Source: Paenibacillus sp. FSL H7-0331
GTDB taxonomy: Bacteria; Bacillota; Bacilli; Paenibacillales; NBRC-103111
Direction of reading: 5' to 3'
Assembly: GCF_001956045.1 (NCBI RefSeq)
Contig: NZ_MRTH01000012.1
Location: 62,001-126,000, forward strand
DNA length: 64,000 nt
Positions 1 to 9,248 of this stretch are shown piece after piece. The translations under genes and the position numbers were made by a program. The number at the start of each line of letters is the position of its first letter. The stretch's first letter is position 1. The notes beneath the pieces are model-generated. The model saw only the letters and a program-made list of their open reading frames with translations, did not search any database and was not told the DNA's origin.

Positions 1-986
1 AAGCATACAGCTCTAATTTTAGCTCTCTGAATCGCAATAAACGTAGTATCGTGATCGATTTTAAATCGCCGGAGCAGCTGTCAAATCTTCGGAAGCTGTG
101 TGCCAAAGCGGACGTGATCGTTGAAAATTTCCGTCCTGGTGTACTGGGCAAATTCGGTCTGGATTATAAATCTTTGTCACAGTCCAATCCCAAGCTGGTG
201 TACTGTTCCATCTCCGGCTATGGACAGGAGGGGGCTTACTCGCAAAAGGGTGCTTTCGACGTGACGATCCAGGCGATCAGCGGCCTGATGAGTGTGACAG
301 GCGAGGAACAAGGGGAGCCAGTGAAATGCGGCGTACCCGTGGCTGACTTTGCCGCTGGCTTGTACGGCGCCTATTCGGTTGTCGCCGCGATCCTGCAGGC
401 GGAGCGCAGCGGGCAGGGCGCCTACATCGATTGCTCGATGCTGGCAAGCGTCCTCGGTATATCCGCTCTGCAGACGAGCGAATATTATGGCAACCAGGTT
501 GCGCCTGCACGTCTGGGCAGCGCACATCCCCGCAACGCACCTTATCAGGGCTATCAAGGCAGCGACAAGCCTTTTGTCATTGCTGCCGGTAACGATAAGC
601 TGTGGCGGGAGGTATGCGAGGCGACAGCTTTGTCGGCGCTCGCCGATGACCCGAGGTTCATCACTCAAGCCATGCGAGCCCGTAACCAAAAAGAGCTTGC
701 AGCGATCCTGCAACCGGTTTTCAGTACCCAAACGGCGGAAGCATGGCTGCAGGAGTTTGACCGCAGAGGCGTACCCTGCGCTCCAATCAATAATTTTGCC
801 GATATCTTGAACGACAAGGCTGTTGCCGATTCAGGTCTGCTGCATGAGCTTCAGCTGCCCAATAACACGACGACCATGACGGTTGGTTATCCGGTCAAGC
901 TGTCGGGCTATCAATTTCAGATTTACCGCAAACCTCCTCTTAAGGGAGAGCATAATCACCAATTATTCGAAGAGTGGGGAGTATAA
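1..986 (+). CDS. CaiB/BaiF family CoA-transferase (5' end missing)
   Basis: The reading frame is open to the left edge: positions 3-50 already encode AYSSNFSSLNRNKRSI in the same frame as the first in-window start codon at 51, and LNRNKRS followed by DFK is typical of the N-terminal part of family III CoA-transferases, so the gene begins outside the window. The visible protein has the family's ENFRPGVLGKFGLDY segment, a YCSISGYGQEG motif, and a C-terminal small-domain segment ending in FEEWGV. Members move CoA between carboxylic acids; the substrate cannot be told here. The next gene starts 3 bp after the stop, so the two are probably cotranscribed. Confidence 0.9.
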   Translation, partial: AYSSNFSSLNRNKRSIVIDFKSPEQLSNLRKLCAKADVIVENFRPGVLGKFGLDYKSLSQSNPKLVYCSISGYGQEGAYSQKGAFDVTIQAISGLMSVTGEEQGEPVKCGVPVADFAAGLYGAYSVVAAILQAERSGQGAYIDCSMLASVLGISALQTSEYYGNQVAPARLGSAHPRNAPYQGYQGSDKPFVIAAGNDKLWREVCEATALSALADDPRFITQAMRARNQKELAAILQPVFSTQTAEAWLQEFDRRGVPCAPINNFADILNDKAVADSGLLHELQLPNNTTTMTVGYPVKLSGYQFQIYRKPPLKGEHNHQLFEEWGV

Positions 987-988
987 CG

Positions 989-1471
989 ATGAGCGAGATC
1001 ACTTTACGTTCTATTCATGATTTCCGGGCAACCTATGCTTTGATTCAACAAGCGATAGAGGACTTGACTGAAGGTCAGCTGGTGTGGAAGCCGGCAGTGG
1101 ACAAGTGGAGCATCAAGGAAGTAGCAGCTCATCTCGTGGACGCGAGTCTGGTGCATTCCATACGCATACGCAAGATCGTGGCCGAAGGCTCCGCACAGCT
1201 GCCACCGTTTCTGCTCTATGATCAGGATGCATGGGTGGCCGATTCAAGAGCTAATGAAACCTCCATTGCAGAAATATTAAGCGCTTTTCAGGCGATTTTA
1301 TATTATAATGCGTTGTTTTATGAGCGATTGACGGAGGCAGACTGGAGTAAAAAAGGATTGAACGGGGAAAAGGAAGTTACAATCTCGGATTTGTTTCAAG
1401 GCTTCATTAACCATGTGAATATACATGTAAGACAAATCGACAGGAACAAAGCGGCGTGGTCCGTGAAATAA
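989..1471 (+). CDS. DinB-like four-helix protein
   Basis: A 160-residue protein with the layout of the DinB/YfiT fold: an early helix (FRATYALIQQAIEDLTEGQL), W-K-P-A-V-D-K-WSIKEVAAHLVD with a histidine, and a late helix with FINHVNIHVRQID. The spaced histidines resemble the usual His triad that binds a divalent metal. Members are often thiol-dependent metalloenzymes or damage-inducible proteins; the substrate is unknown. An in-frame GTG lies upstream at 974, but ATG at 989 is preferred because GAGTGGGGAG at 972-981 is a well-placed ribosome binding site. Confidence 0.75.
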   Translation: MSEITLRSIHDFRATYALIQQAIEDLTEGQLVWKPAVDKWSIKEVAAHLVDASLVHSIRIRKIVAEGSAQLPPFLLYDQDAWVADSRANETSIAEILSAFQAILYYNALFYERLTEADWSKKGLNGEKEVTISDLFQGFINHVNIHVRQIDRNKAAWSVK

Positions 1472-1501
1472 TTCATATCCCGGATTTCAGCAATCATAGC
1501 G

Positions 1502-1545
1502 AATAACCCTTCAACGTCACGATTAGAGTAGGAGGGTTATTTGTT
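1502..1545 (+). terminator. Rho-independent terminator
   Basis: Arms AATAACCCT (1502-1510) and AGGGTTATT (1533-1541) form a perfect 9 bp stem followed by T-rich sequence. It lies between convergent genes and could serve the CoA-transferase/DinB operon. Confidence 0.75.
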
Positions 1546-1559
1546 TATTTGCATCTGGC

Positions 1560-2036
1560 TTATATTTGGTTGTAATGATTCATGATCGAGTTGATTTTGC
1601 CTAACTCCCGTTCCATATTTGCGAGCTGCTCCTGAGGAATGGCAGTGAAAATATGCTCCCCCCGCGCCGTGAACTGCTCTCTGATTTCTGTCAGCTGACG
1701 GATACCTTGTTCGGTCAGGCGCACATTAATAATACGCCGATCCTCCAAGGAACGAATACGCTCAATCCACCCTTGTGATTCCAGCTTGTCAACTAAACTG
1801 GTAGCTGCACCAACGGTAATGGACAAAAAACCGGCAATATCGTTCATTTTTAATGATGGTACATGCTCCAGTTTGAAAATAAGGCAAACGGAGGAATAAG
1901 AAATACCGCTCTCAATACTCATAAGCTGAATCATTTGCTTAACTTGACGATTTAATTCCATTAAAGACTTCCATAGAGACGATACAGTCGTTGCCTCGAT
2001 GACTGTTTCCTTGCTGTTGTCGGAAATTGTGCTCAT
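1560..2036 (-). CDS. MarR family transcriptional regulator
   Basis: A 158-residue winged-helix protein. The recognition region reads MNDIAGFLSITVGAATSLVDKLESQGW and is followed by the wing motif RIRSLEDRRIINVRLTEQG, where the D-R-R is the family hallmark. The ATG at 2036 has a good ribosome binding site (TAAGGGGGAG on the minus strand); the frame stays open further upstream but has no better start. It follows an ABC ATPase gene on the same strand, 113 bp downstream of it, so it may regulate that gene or be cotranscribed with it. The ligand is unknown. Confidence 0.88.
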   Translation of the reverse strand: MSTISDNSKETVIEATTVSSLWKSLMELNRQVKQMIQLMSIESGISYSSVCLIFKLEHVPSLKMNDIAGFLSITVGAATSLVDKLESQGWIERIRSLEDRRIINVRLTEQGIRQLTEIREQFTARGEHIFTAIPQEQLANMERELGKINSIMNHYNQI

Positions 2037-2149
2037 CAGACTCCCCCTTACTTCCAGTTTAGTACTGTTATATTTACTATAATAGCACAAACCTGAGCTA
2101 AATATATCATTTGGCCCTGTGAGATGGGTGTTTGTTGAGCTGTGCAAGG

Positions 2150-2929
2150 TTAAGTAACCGACAGCCAAGGGCGATCCTGATGCCAGCGAACATCAACAGA
2201 CGTTTCAAAAAATGTGGATAGATTTGCTCCTGTTACTACATCACGTGTTTTGCCCTGCATAAAAGCTTCTCCGCGGCGAATCAATAAGCTATGACTGAAA
2301 AGTGGCAATATTTCTTCCGTATGATGTGTGACATAGAGGAGATGAGGGGCATCAGGCTGCGCAGCCAGCTCTGTGATACTCGTAAGCAGCATCTCTCTTG
2401 ATATGAAGTCCAGTCCGTTGCAAGCCTCGTCCAAAATCAATAAAGCAGGCGTGGCCATTAACGCTCTAGCTATGAGCAGCTTTTGCTTTTCACCCTGCGA
2501 GCAGGTTTGATAAGTCCGGTCTACCAGATGGCTACAACCCAACCGTTTCATCAAGCTTAAAGCCTGCTCATAATCCTCCTCAGTCGGCTTTTCATATAAA
2601 CCGATGGAGGCGTACTTACCGCTGATTACGACATACTGTGTACGATCCGAACCATACAGCTTCTCTTGCAAGGAAGAGCTTACCCAGCCGATCGTTTTGC
2701 GAAGCTCGCGGACATCCACTTCACCAAATTGATGCCCCAATACTTGAATACTTCCTGAGGTTGGCCACATATAACCATTTAAGAGATTAAGCAGCGTAGT
2801 TTTACCGGAGCCGTTCAAACCAAGTATAGCCCAATTCTCGCCTTGATTGACCTGCCAGTTGATACAATTAAGCACAGTTTTCTGATCTCTTCGATAGCTA
2901 ACCTCGTTCATATCAATGATGGTATTCAT
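2150..2929 (-). CDS. ABC transporter ATP-binding protein, YlmA/ModF-like
   Basis: A 259-residue ATPase with Walker A GLNGSGKTT, a Q-loop region around SSSLQEKL, signature CSQGEKQ (a variant of LSGGQ), Walker B LLILDEACNGLD and switch histidine in YVTHHTEE. The divergent signature and the DEACNGLD form match the stand-alone YlmA/ModF-like group rather than a classic importer ATPase. No permease gene is adjacent, so either the partner is elsewhere or the protein has a non-transport role. Start ATG at 2929 has a GGAGGGG ribosome binding site. A MarR regulator follows on the same strand. Confidence 0.85.
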   Translation of the reverse strand: MNTIIDMNEVSYRRDQKTVLNCINWQVNQGENWAILGLNGSGKTTLLNLLNGYMWPTSGSIQVLGHQFGEVDVRELRKTIGWVSSSLQEKLYGSDRTQYVVISGKYASIGLYEKPTEEDYEQALSLMKRLGCSHLVDRTYQTCSQGEKQKLLIARALMATPALLILDEACNGLDFISREMLLTSITELAAQPDAPHLLYVTHHTEEILPLFSHSLLIRRGEAFMQGKTRDVVTGANLSTFFETSVDVRWHQDRPWLSVT

Positions 2930-3114
2930 AAGCTGATAGCCCCTCCCCGCCTAACCGTTATTCGAAAAATTATATCTCAGGTTTTATCTCTATTACAAGT
3001 AATATTACTAGGTATAGGACTTGGTCCTACAATTTTTTGGTATAAGCAGGAATTAAGGAGGATTATGTCGAATTCAAATTTTTGAAGCATCAGCAGAGCT
3101 AAGGGGGAGTTTGA

Positions 3115-3414
3115 GTGAAGTATTCAATTAGTCAGTCTGTGAAAATTGTTGATATGAACGATGAAATTATGGCAGAGGTACTGTTTGACCATGGTGATTT
3201 TGAGCTGTCCGCGCTCGCTGTAGGCTCTTCCGTTATAACGAATGAATTGGGATTAAGACAGTTTGATGTTGTCTATGATAGAAGAGAGGGCAAGAAACAG
3301 CGCATTCGCATTGTTGATATTGAAATTGATTTGATCACTCAACCTGCCACGACACGCGTGTATCTCGAACCCAGAACATTAATTATTGGCCAGCATGATG
3401 TTGGCGAGGTGTAA
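3115..3414 (+). CDS. Conserved-looking protein of unknown function
   Basis: A 99-residue acidic soluble protein starting with GTG at 3115, preceded by AAGGGGGAG at 3101-3109. I do not recognise a family. The sequence alternates short hydrophobic strands (VKIVDMND, IMAEVLFDH, DVVYDRREGKKQRIRIVDIEIDLI), suggesting an all-beta domain, with no membrane segment or catalytic signature. It lies 27 bp ahead of a DUF423 gene and is probably cotranscribed with it. Confidence 0.6.
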   Translation: MKYSISQSVKIVDMNDEIMAEVLFDHGDFELSALAVGSSVITNELGLRQFDVVYDRREGKKQRIRIVDIEIDLITQPATTRVYLEPRTLIIGQHDVGEV

Positions 3415-3441
3415 ATCTATTACTACGTGGAGGCTCATGGA

Positions 3442-3822
3442 ATGAATGCTCGTTTTGTGATCATTGGCTGTATTTGCGCCTTTTTGTCTGTTTTATTTGG
3501 TGCTTTTGGTGCACATTCACTGAAGGATGCATTACCTCCAAACATGCTTGCTAATTTTCAGACGGGTGTCCAATACCAGATGTACCATGGACTTGGACTA
3601 ATCCTTATTGGCTTCGCATCCGCCTACCTACCGAATAACAGCAGTCTGAATAAAGCAGGCTGGTCGATGTTGATCGGCATTGTCTTATTTTCGGGAAGCC
3701 TGTACGTGCTCAGCATGACAGGAGTCACGATGCTTGGAGCGATTACGCCGTTCGGCGGGGTAGCCTTTTTATTGGGATGGTTATTTTTTATTAACGCAGC
3801 AAGAAAAAACATCAAGAAATAG
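3442..3822 (+). CDS. DUF423 family small membrane protein (YwdK-like)
   Basis: A 126-residue integral membrane protein with four predicted membrane segments: FVIIGCICAFLSVLFGAFGA, the GLGLILIGFASAYL region, MLIGIVLFSGSLYVLSM and FGGVAFLLGWLFFINAA. The motif GAFGAHSLKD near the N-terminus and QYQMYHGLGL are characteristic of DUF423, whose function is unknown. ATG at 3442 is preferred over the upstream in-frame GTG at 3427 because GGAGG at 3428-3432 fits the ATG. The GGDEF-EAL gene follows 46 bp downstream. Confidence 0.88.
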   Translation: MNARFVIIGCICAFLSVLFGAFGAHSLKDALPPNMLANFQTGVQYQMYHGLGLILIGFASAYLPNNSSLNKAGWSMLIGIVLFSGSLYVLSMTGVTMLGAITPFGGVAFLLGWLFFINAARKNIKK

Positions 3823-3868
3823 GTTGAGCTTGGGGTACTCTCGGTAATATTCTGCAGAAGGGGGGTCT

Positions 3869-5800
3869 ATGATGATTAAGGCTGCCGGCTCCAGTACGGT
3901 TCCCGCAAAGCTTTACGTAATATTCGCTTCCAATTTTCTGTTTGCCTTGGCAGTGGCTTTGCGGTTCCCCTACCCTCTTGTTGTGGGATTCAGTGCAATT
4001 ACATTCGTTTATCTTGGTATTTTGATATATCGCCCCGGATGGTTTGTCAGCAGCAAGCAGGTCAAAAATTGTGCTGTGCATGATTCGATGGAAAGCTGGC
4101 TAAAGGAAAATCAACCTGTATTTGAATCCTTGTTCGAGCACAATCCTAACATTGTATTTTTGATGGATCGCGATGGTGTGATCATCAAAGCAAACGGGAA
4201 TACGGAACAAATTTTGGGTTATTTGAAAGAAGATATGAACAATCGTTCCTTTCACTCGTTGCTCTCCGAGGAAACCGTCCAACACTCCTTGCAGGCTGTT
4301 CAAGACGCTTGCGAGGGCACTCCGCAAACTTTTAAAACGGCCGTACAGCATAAGGATGGCTATCGGGTTGATCTGGATGCTACGGCTGCCCCCATTAAGC
4401 AAGGTCTGGATGTTACTGGCATCATCGTCATTGGTCAGGATATTACCGCTAACAAGCGGACAGAAGAACGAATTCGCCATATGGCTTATTATGACGATAT
4501 GACGGGACTTCCCAACCGCAGCCTGTTTGTCAACCAATTGAATGAAGTGATTTCCAGTGCGTATCCGCATCATGGATTTCTGGCTGTATTCTTAATAGAC
4601 ATCGACCGCTTTAAGGTGGTTAACGATTGCTTTGGCCATGATTATGGGGATATGCTGCTGCTGCAGCTTGCGGAGAGGTTCAGTCGCTGTATTACACCAG
4701 ATGACTTTTTGGCACGTACCCAGGGTGATGAGTTTGCATTATTTTTCACAGGGCGCTCTGATACGGTCTCAGTGACGGAGCTTGCTGAGCAGGTGATGGC
4801 GGTTCTGGAGGAGCCCTTTACATTAGATGCGTTCCAATTACATATTACGGCAAGTATCGGTATTGCTCTGTTATCGGATGAAGAGCTGGATGCAGAGACT
4901 TTGATCAAATACGCAGACATTGCTTTAACTCATGCCAAGAATAAGGGCAAGCAGACCTATCAAGTCTTTAATACAGAAATGAAATCCGATTCCTTACAGC
5001 GGCTAACCCTTGAAAATGACCTGCGGCGGGCATTAAGTCATAACGAGCTGATGCTGTATTATCAACCGCAAATGGATATTGAAACGGGTGACATTGTCGG
5101 CTTTGAAGCTTTAATTCGGTGGCTTCATCCCGTCAGGGGGCTCGTACCCCCGAATGAGTTTATACCTTATGCCGAAGAGAGCGGTTTAATCGTACCGATT
5201 GGTGAATGGGTGATGCAGGAAGCATGCCGCCAAAATAAGCAGTGGCAGGACGAAGGGTTTCTGTTTGTACCTGTGTCTGTGAATCTATCAACCCGGCAGT
5301 TTCTCCAGCATAACCTGCGTGATCAAGTATCGGAGGTTTTACAACGGACCGGTTTGTCTGCATCTTACCTGGAGCTGGAAATTACAGAAAGCAGTACGAT
5401 GGATGTTGACTTTGCGATTGGTGTATTGCTGGAGCTGAAGGCTTTGGGTGTGAAAATCAGTATCGATGATTTTGGTACCGGCTATAGCTCATTATCCTAT
5501 TTGAAAAGATTCCCGATCGATAAGCTGAAGATCGACCAATCTTTTGTACGTGACATCATGACCGATCCCAATGATGCAGCTATTGTTGCTTCCATTATTT
5601 CAATGACGCGGCATATGAACCTGAGGGTGATCGCCGAAGGGGTTGAAACGGAGGATCAGTTGGTTTTTCTGCGCAACAACCATTGTAATGAAATACAGGG
5701 CTATTGGTTCAGTCCTCCCGTCAGCACGGTTAAGGTGGAGGAGCTGATGCTGCGTATTCAACAAGTAGCCGCCCATCAGGATGAGGAGTCAGGGGAATAA
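3869..5800 (+). CDS. Membrane PAS-GGDEF-EAL protein (c-di-GMP turnover)
   Basis: A 643-residue signalling protein. Two membrane helices occupy about residues 13-55, a PAS domain about 88-197 (ESLFEHNPNIVFLMDRDG to IVIGQDIT), a GGDEF domain about 205-370 and an EAL domain about 385-630. The GGDEF active-site motif is degenerate: residues 285-289 read QGDEF, with the first glycine replaced. The EAL domain looks intact: FEALIRW (E413), NLSTRQF, ELEITES, DDFGTGYSSLSYL and AEGVETEDQ. The likely activity is c-di-GMP phosphodiesterase, with the GGDEF domain weak, inactive or GTP-sensing. A GGGGGG ribosome binding site precedes ATG 3869/3872. A terminator follows directly. Confidence 0.92.
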   Translation: MMIKAAGSSTVPAKLYVIFASNFLFALAVALRFPYPLVVGFSAITFVYLGILIYRPGWFVSSKQVKNCAVHDSMESWLKENQPVFESLFEHNPNIVFLMDRDGVIIKANGNTEQILGYLKEDMNNRSFHSLLSEETVQHSLQAVQDACEGTPQTFKTAVQHKDGYRVDLDATAAPIKQGLDVTGIIVIGQDITANKRTEERIRHMAYYDDMTGLPNRSLFVNQLNEVISSAYPHHGFLAVFLIDIDRFKVVNDCFGHDYGDMLLLQLAERFSRCITPDDFLARTQGDEFALFFTGRSDTVSVTELAEQVMAVLEEPFTLDAFQLHITASIGIALLSDEELDAETLIKYADIALTHAKNKGKQTYQVFNTEMKSDSLQRLTLENDLRRALSHNELMLYYQPQMDIETGDIVGFEALIRWLHPVRGLVPPNEFIPYAEESGLIVPIGEWVMQEACRQNKQWQDEGFLFVPVSVNLSTRQFLQHNLRDQVSEVLQRTGLSASYLELEITESSTMDVDFAIGVLLELKALGVKISIDDFGTGYSSLSYLKRFPIDKLKIDQSFVRDIMTDPNDAAIVASIISMTRHMNLRVIAEGVETEDQLVFLRNNHCNEIQGYWFSPPVSTVKVEELMLRIQQVAAHQDEESGE

Positions 5801-5849
5801 AAAAAGCCTTTAACGTTGGAGAGATTCGTATCCCCGTTAAAGGCTTTTT
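5801..5849. terminator. Bidirectional terminator between convergent genes
   Basis: A perfect 15 bp inverted repeat, AAAAAGCCTTTAACG (5801-5815) and its complement (5835-5849). The A and T runs at either end make it usable from both strands, serving the GGDEF-EAL gene and the convergent gene at 5850. Confidence 0.9.
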
Positions 5850-6395
5850 TTATGAGCTTACTGCGAAATCATCAATTTCATTGATTTTGAACAGGTAGAC
5901 CTGCTTCTCGTCAACATGATACACGGAGACCATGCCACCGGGCGCATCCACATTTAGAATACGACAGGGCAGGCTCAGCTTGATGCCTTTGGCTTTGACA
6001 ATGGTGAGACGAACCAGGGAATTGCGTTCCTTAAAGCCCTGAAATTGATCCCAGATGGCTTGATGCGGATCTTCCAGCTTGATGGGGCTGGCGGCGCTAT
6101 CCTTCTTCATGGTGGGGGCGGCTGCAGCTTTATCCAAAGGCTTGGTTGTTTTAGCTTTATCTGGTTTTTCCTCGGAATTGGTGTCTGCTTGTTGCTTGCC
6201 AATCGTTTCCCGCATGATGACCTCAATGGTTTTACCTAAATGAATGCCCTCTTTGACCAAATAATCTTGAACTTCGGATGTATTTAACAAGTGGAGTAGC
6301 TTTTCCAGAGCATGGCCATTGGATTCGCTTTCAATCAGGATATCTACATTGAATAGAAATCTGCGTTTGTCTATATGATTCTGCTTAATATCCAT
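5850..6395 (-). CDS. Uncharacterised cytosolic protein with linker
   Basis: A 181-residue protein I cannot assign. Residues 1-68 are probably folded (RRFLFNVDILIESESNG, then LLHLLNTSEVQDYLVKEG), residues about 70-108 form a charged Ala/Lys/Pro-rich linker, and the C-terminal part (HQAIWDQFQGFKERNSLVRL to the end) looks like a small beta domain ending in KQVYLFKINEIDDF. There is no signal peptide. The start ATG at 6395 is preceded by GGAG on the minus strand. It converges on the c-di-GMP gene and shares its terminator. Confidence 0.6.
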   Translation of the reverse strand: MDIKQNHIDKRRFLFNVDILIESESNGHALEKLLHLLNTSEVQDYLVKEGIHLGKTIEVIMRETIGKQQADTNSEEKPDKAKTTKPLDKAAAAPTMKKDSAASPIKLEDPHQAIWDQFQGFKERNSLVRLTIVKAKGIKLSLPCRILNVDAPGGMVSVYHVDEKQVYLFKINEIDDFAVSS

Positions 6396-6572
6396 GCGGA
6401 CTCCTCCATTTGAACGATGCCTAACCTAACTATATCACTTTTTCTAGTACAAAAGTAGCCCATACTTTTACGAGTTCATGACCAAACCACTATGTATTTT
6501 TCCGAATAGCCCATAACTTTCATCAGCCCTGTTCATATACTGCAGTGTAAGTTTGATAAAGGAGGTGCGTAT

Positions 6573-6875
6573 ATGATCCAGATGCATCCTGTTGAAATAG
6601 ACGGTTTCACGGCCTTGGCGATTGAGGTTAAGCTGCCCAAAACGACGCTGATTGTAGTGACAACTGACCGTGGATATATTATGTGTGGAGCCCTGGATGT
6701 CGGACTGCTGAACGAAAGATTGAAGGATCGCCACATTCTTGCAGCGAGAGCAACGGGAGTCAAGACGATCGAGGAACTGCTGGAGGCTCCACTGGAATCC
6801 GTCACCTATGAAGCAGAACGCTTGGGTATTGTGCCGGGGATGAAGGGTAAGGATGCGATTGGATTAATGCGTTAA
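6573..6875 (+). CDS. YunC family protein (DUF1805)
   Basis: A 100-residue protein matching the YunC/DUF1805 family in length and motifs: LPKTTLIVVTTDRGYIMCGALDVGLLNERL, then RATGVKTIEELLEAPLESVT. The structure of this family is a small alpha/beta domain; the function is unknown. An AAAGGAGGTG ribosome binding site lies just upstream of ATG 6573. An imperfect hairpin followed by a short T run lies near 6905-6930. Confidence 0.85.
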   Translation: MIQMHPVEIDGFTALAIEVKLPKTTLIVVTTDRGYIMCGALDVGLLNERLKDRHILAARATGVKTIEELLEAPLESVTYEAERLGIVPGMKGKDAIGLMR

Positions 6876-7020
6876 ATGAATCGGAAGCAGAGTAGGTACA
6901 AACGAAAAAAGCCTGATTTCTCAAGCTTTCTTCAAAATAAAGTATGTTAAATTTTACCGAATCCGGCAGCTGCAATTTCAATTCAATTCTGATGCGATCG
7001 CGATATCGTTCCCGTATTCC

Positions 7021-8997
7021 TCAAACCTCGATGACAACCATCTGATGACATTCCAGCTTCGGCACGGTATAGGATACATCAGTCCCCGCTTCACTCACCG
7101 CAAATGGCAGTGGCTCCATTTGCGGTGCCAGGTAAACCTGCTTAGCTATCTTTCCAAGCTTCACCGTCACCTTGGTATCGTATATAGGCACAATGTCCTC
7201 AATAACCTCTACACCATTGCCGCGCTTGACGGGAGAGGCATACAGGATATGATTAATGTAGCGATGCTGGGCCGGCTGCTCCATCAAGGTTACGATACCC
7301 TGCGCAGGAAGATTGGTACTCAAGGTTTTATCCGGGAGCAGACGGTTCAGCGCAAATAGTACGCATTCCTTCAAAGCGAGACTGCCTTTAGTCGCATAAT
7401 CGCTGAATACGTTCCAGGCCAAATAAATCCCGTTCGTGCTCTCGACCATACCAGGGCCGTCGTACTGCTGGGCGCTTGGTGTATGCTGATGGGAGCAGAA
7501 GGTAAACACTTCCCGGTTAAAATAAGGGTTTTCCCGCCTGCCGAGCTCTTGTCCGTCGGTTAAACTTACGCGTTGTCCATCTGCGTAGAAGATAAAAGCG
7601 GCATTCGAGAGGTTAGTCAGCTCAAAGCTCGGGCGGAAATAATCGGGTTTATACGAATTGGGTCCTTCCCAGGCGACACCCAGATCTATGGCAAATGCAT
7701 CTCCCGCTTCGTTCAGTCCAGAACGTCCGGTAGCCAGAATTTTGCCGCCTTGCGCCAAGTAAGCATTCAGCTTAGCCTGCAGCTCGGGACTGACCAAGAT
7801 GTCGTCAGGAAGAATCAGTATTTTATAACGTGTATAATCACTATCCAAATCGACAACATCGAACAAAATCTTTCCTTCGAGCAGCATACGTATGGCTCCG
7901 GCATCTGCTGATCCCGAACGATCCTCACGTTTTTCTTCCTTGAACGCACCGATAGCTTCAACAGACAGCAGGGCAGCGTCGGCAATCGCCTGGACATCGC
8001 TGCACCAGGCTTCTTTATGCTCAACTTCACGATAGGCCGCACCAATTAAGGCATAGGTAGCCGGATCCATCAGCCCTTCCGGATGAAGCTGATCGCCGAT
8101 TGAGCAGCGTGCGCCGTTAGCAATACTGAGGGCGGTTTCATAACGAAGCGCGTTGGGATGTTTATACCCACCGAATTCACCCCAGGTTGTGTGGAATTTT
8201 CCGGTCATACCGAGATAATCCATGCCAAGACCCTGAGCGTAACGCGCGGAAAGCGGGAAATGATCGTAGCCCCAGCCCCCAGTCGGCAGCGATTCCAGCT
8301 CCAAATGTGTGTTCATGGCGGACAAGTCTCTGCGTCCACGGCGAATGTGGCCTCCATTGTGGAAAACAGGCAAACCTGGCTTGATGGCGTCAATCGCTTC
8401 ACGAATACGTTGGGTATAGTTGGCATAGACGCGCTCCCCTAAGGCAACAACCGCCGCGGTGTCTCGCGGATCCTGACCCTCGCTGCGCAGTGTACTGACA
8501 CAATTGTGGCAGTAGCATTTACGAACGCCAACAATATCGAGGAAGATACCGTCCCCCTCATACTTGCGGACAACCTCCTCTACTTGGCGTACGAGTACGT
8601 CCAGATAAGGAGAATTCAGACAAAATTGGTGATAACCTGGCTTCATGAAGCCATCCAGCCAATTGGTGTTGTCGTTAATATCGCGGATCAACCATTCCGG
8701 ATGGCGTCGAGCCAGCTTTTCATCCAGTCCTGCCGATACATAGACAGGGGTTTTGACATCAATCTCATGGGCTGCTTCTATCATGGCACCTAACAGATCA
8801 AAGTCCAGATGGGGGTGCCTTTCATTATCCTCGGTAGGATGATATGCCCAGCCATGATGACATTTGGAAAAAATCGTTATGGAATCCACATGTCCTTGGA
8901 TCAGCATGTCCTGAAATTGCTGCTTGGAAAATTGCTTGCCGATATTGGGAATCGCCTCTGAGGTGTGAAAATCCAAATGTACCTGACGAAAACGCAT
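7021..8997 (-). CDS. Glycoside hydrolase, GH151-like (putative alpha-L-fucosidase)
   Basis: A 658-residue protein with an N-terminal TIM-barrel (IGKQFSKQQFQDML, TIFSKCHHGWAYHP, YEGDGIFLDIVG, LESLPTGGWGYDHFP, GMTGKFHTTWGEFGGYKHP) followed, from about residue 380, by a domain resembling the beta-galactosidase trimerisation fold (DYTRYKILILPDDILV, YLAQGGKILATGRSG). This layout matches the hypothetical glycosidase group that includes GH151 alpha-L-fucosidases; I infer the substrate from family memory, and other fucose- or galactose-like substrates are possible. There is no signal peptide, so it acts in the cytosol. ATG 8997 is preferred to GTG 9006 because AAGGAG sits 10 bp before it. A divergent AraC regulator lies next to it. 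Confidence 0.7.
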   Translation of the reverse strand: MRFRQVHLDFHTSEAIPNIGKQFSKQQFQDMLIQGHVDSITIFSKCHHGWAYHPTEDNERHPHLDFDLLGAMIEAAHEIDVKTPVYVSAGLDEKLARRHPEWLIRDINDNTNWLDGFMKPGYHQFCLNSPYLDVLVRQVEEVVRKYEGDGIFLDIVGVRKCYCHNCVSTLRSEGQDPRDTAAVVALGERVYANYTQRIREAIDAIKPGLPVFHNGGHIRRGRRDLSAMNTHLELESLPTGGWGYDHFPLSARYAQGLGMDYLGMTGKFHTTWGEFGGYKHPNALRYETALSIANGARCSIGDQLHPEGLMDPATYALIGAAYREVEHKEAWCSDVQAIADAALLSVEAIGAFKEEKREDRSGSADAGAIRMLLEGKILFDVVDLDSDYTRYKILILPDDILVSPELQAKLNAYLAQGGKILATGRSGLNEAGDAFAIDLGVAWEGPNSYKPDYFRPSFELTNLSNAAFIFYADGQRVSLTDGQELGRRENPYFNREVFTFCSHQHTPSAQQYDGPGMVESTNGIYLAWNVFSDYATKGSLALKECVLFALNRLLPDKTLSTNLPAQGIVTLMEQPAQHRYINHILYASPVKRGNGVEVIEDIVPIYDTKVTVKLGKIAKQVYLAPQMEPLPFAVSEAGTDVSYTVPKLECHQMVVIEV

Positions 8998-9202
8998 AAA
9001 TGACACTCTCCTTCAAGGGTAAATGATGGTGATTACGGATACAATGAAGACTACCTTACCACTATAAAGCCGGTCGGGAGAAGGGAATAGGCGAGCTAGC
9101 GACTTTTTATAGCACATTTTCGACTGCAATTGTTTGTGAATGAGTTTTTTTTGCGTTACACTGAATATACAAAGACCTGAACAGGTTGGAACATTAGGTT
9201 AC

Positions 9203-9235
9203 GCTTACGATCCAAGCTTTGCTACGCAAAAGTCT
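9203..9235 (+). repeat. GCTTACG-plus-hairpin element next to a ribosome binding site
   Basis: GCTTACG (9203-9209) is followed by ATCCA and an imperfect hairpin, AGCTTTGC-TAC-GCAAAAGTCT, ending just before the ribosome binding site AAGGAG of the AraC gene. Related copies sit at 24401-24469 and 47754-47829, each also just 5' of a Shine-Dalgarno sequence in the same orientation. Confidence 0.55.
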
Positions 9236-9248
9236 AAGGAGTGTCGAG

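Noticed and set aside
2843..3085. An 80-codon plus-strand open frame overlapping the ABC ATPase start
   Set aside because: It overlaps the N-terminus of a well-supported gene on the other strand, has no ribosome binding site or family resemblance, and its second half runs through AT-rich promoter sequence.
6903..6935. Terminator after yunC-like gene
   Set aside because: The stem AAGCCTGA/TCAAGCTT has an internal mismatch and a poor T tail; kept only as a remark.
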